This document shows, one piece after another, positions 63,409 through 64,000 of a stretch of 64,000 nt of DNA. The stretch comes from Bacteroidota bacterium (GTDB lineage: Bacteria > Bacteroidota > Ignavibacteria > Kryptoniales > JAKASW01): assembly GCA_021845665.1 (NCBI GenBank), contig JAJZVO010000007.1, forward strand, positions 41,485-105,484, written 5' to 3'. A model generated the notes under the pieces. The model made no database searches, was not told the DNA's origin, and worked only from the letters and a program-made list of their open reading frames with translations. Numbering within the stretch: position 1 is the first letter of the stretch; the number at the start of each line of letters is the position of its first letter. A program made the translations under genes and the position numbers.

Positions 63409-64000
63409 TCAGCGAATGTCCTCGTTCCTGCGTACCACAAGAGCGAAAATGCGTTCGGACAGCTCCTTCAGTCTTGGATCAGCCACGCTCTCATCGAGAG
63501 GAGTGAAACAGGAAACGATGTATTTGATTCTACCGTTCGTGACTATTCCGACGTCGTTCGTCCAGGTATCCCACCAACCGGTCTTGTGGTAGAACATAGT
63601 ATTATGCGGAAGTCCCTCTGAAAGTTTCGTCGTATCGAGCTGTCTTCCCAGCAAGGCCTTCAGCTGCATGCTGACCCACGGATTGACAAGCTGATTCGTG
63701 TAAATGCGGTACATGAAATCGGCCGCGTGCAGTGCGCACGTATTCGTACCCCTTATATTCTTGTATGCCGAATCTTCATATTCCCTGCTCAGAAATTTCC
63801 TTGTGACTTCGCTCCCATACCAACCATACTCGTGCATCGTCTTGTTTATGCTATCCCTCCTCGCAACGTCTATCAAACAGTTGGCGGCAGAATTGTCGCT
63901 CCTCGTTATCATGAGGTCGAGGAGATAATTGATAGTCACCGTGTCGCCAACTTGAAGGAGCGGACGCGGATCCCAGCTTATCTCTTTTGAGGAGTCTACC
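63409..64000 (-). CDS. Serine beta-lactamase / PBP-like hydrolase, 5' end missing
   Basis: The frame is open to the right edge of the window, so only the C-terminal 196 codons are seen. It shows the class A-type serine hydrolase motifs: SDN in LMITRSDNSAANCL and KTG in FYHKTGWWDTWTNDVGIV. Between them NIRGTNTCALHAADFMYRIY resembles the block that follows the omega loop. The first active-site motif (SxxK) would lie beyond the window, and I cannot see a clear equivalent of Glu166, so beta-lactam hydrolysis is unproven. It may be a beta-lactamase, a D-alanyl carboxypeptidase relative or a cell-wall amidase-like protein. It ends 505 bases before the glycan cluster. Confidence 0.8.
   Translation of the reverse strand, partial: VDSSKEISWDPRPLLQVGDTVTINYLLDLMITRSDNSAANCLIDVARRDSINKTMHEYGWYGSEVTRKFLSREYEDSAYKNIRGTNTCALHAADFMYRIYTNQLVNPWVSMQLKALLGRQLDTTKLSEGLPHNTMFYHKTGWWDTWTNDVGIVTNGRIKYIVSCFTPLDESVADPRLKELSERIFALVVRRNEDIR

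Noticed and set aside
63140..63592. 150-codon plus-strand frame near the right edge
   Set aside because: Its second half is antisense to the beta-lactamase-like gene, and it lacks a ribosome site and any family pattern.
1..64000. CRISPR arrays, complete insertion sequences and integrase genes
   Set aside because: I saw no regularly spaced direct repeats, no transposase or integrase motifs and no duplicated tRNA ends. The only mobile-like sign is the small element at 23794-23938.

Overview
The window looks like a chromosomal stretch of a Gram-negative bacterium of the Bacteroidota/Chlorobiota/Ignavibacteriota (FCB) kind. The evidence is a TonB-dependent receptor with an N-terminal carboxypeptidase-regulatory-like domain, LolCDE, Lnt, an AsmA-like protein, a patatin fused to an outer-membrane barrel, a secreted VPS10/BNR-repeat protein, and few strong Shine-Dalgarno sites. 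Base composition looks close to 50% GC by eye. The phylum is an inference from gene content, because no rRNA gene is present. All genes are on the minus strand except asmA-like, rsmA and a PAP2 gene (34.3-38.5 kb).

0-4.6 kb is a thiamine uptake operon. A TPP riboswitch with a clear intrinsic-terminator expression platform precedes a TonB-dependent receptor, thiamine pyrophosphokinase, and a sodium:solute symporter cut by the window edge. 4.7-20.2 kb is a run of housekeeping genes: a VPS10-like secreted protein, a DUF123/GIY-YIG protein, a MltD-like transglycosylase, a LOG protein, trpE-trpG, threonine aldolase and lnt. After these come a PHP-fold protein that has lost its metal ligands, DedA, ispF, acylphosphatase, an AlaX-type editing protein and a CDF transporter; most of this run is joined by 4-23 bp overlaps. 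20.3-34.2 kb carries a class II aldolase, rsmB, rpmE, aconitase, glutamine synthetase behind an Lrp/AsnC regulator, isocitrate dehydrogenase, a HIT protein, citrate synthase, a C-terminal processing protease and tmk. The citrate to 2-oxoglutarate to glutamine route is therefore nearly contiguous.

34.3-38.5 kb (plus strand) holds asmA-like, rsmA/ksgA and PAP2. 38.5-45.8 kb (minus) holds the patatin-barrel protein, tRNA-Arg(CCG), lolD, two LolC/E-type permeases, and prfB with its programmed +1 frameshift.

45.8-62.9 kb is the accessory region, an apparent surface-glycan or glycoconjugate cluster reading leftwards into prfB. It contains a small leader ORF, a FkbM methyltransferase, a DegT aminotransferase, a 56-codon ORF, a cysteine-synthase-like PLP enzyme, a TylF-like methyltransferase and an ATP-grasp ligase. 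These are followed by two very large fusion proteins (about 1514 and 1585 aa), a GT4 glycosyltransferase, and a gene broken by a one-base frameshift. One giant combines GT2, a decayed GT2, TPR, methyltransferase, a cysteine-rich segment, radical SAM and a beta-rich tail. The other combines a CgeB-like domain, a GT4-like domain, two GT2 domains and TPRs. My best reading is that the cluster makes an amino-sugar glycan, possibly decorated with an unusual amino acid and methyl groups. The right edge is a serine beta-lactamase/PBP-like hydrolase cut by the window end.
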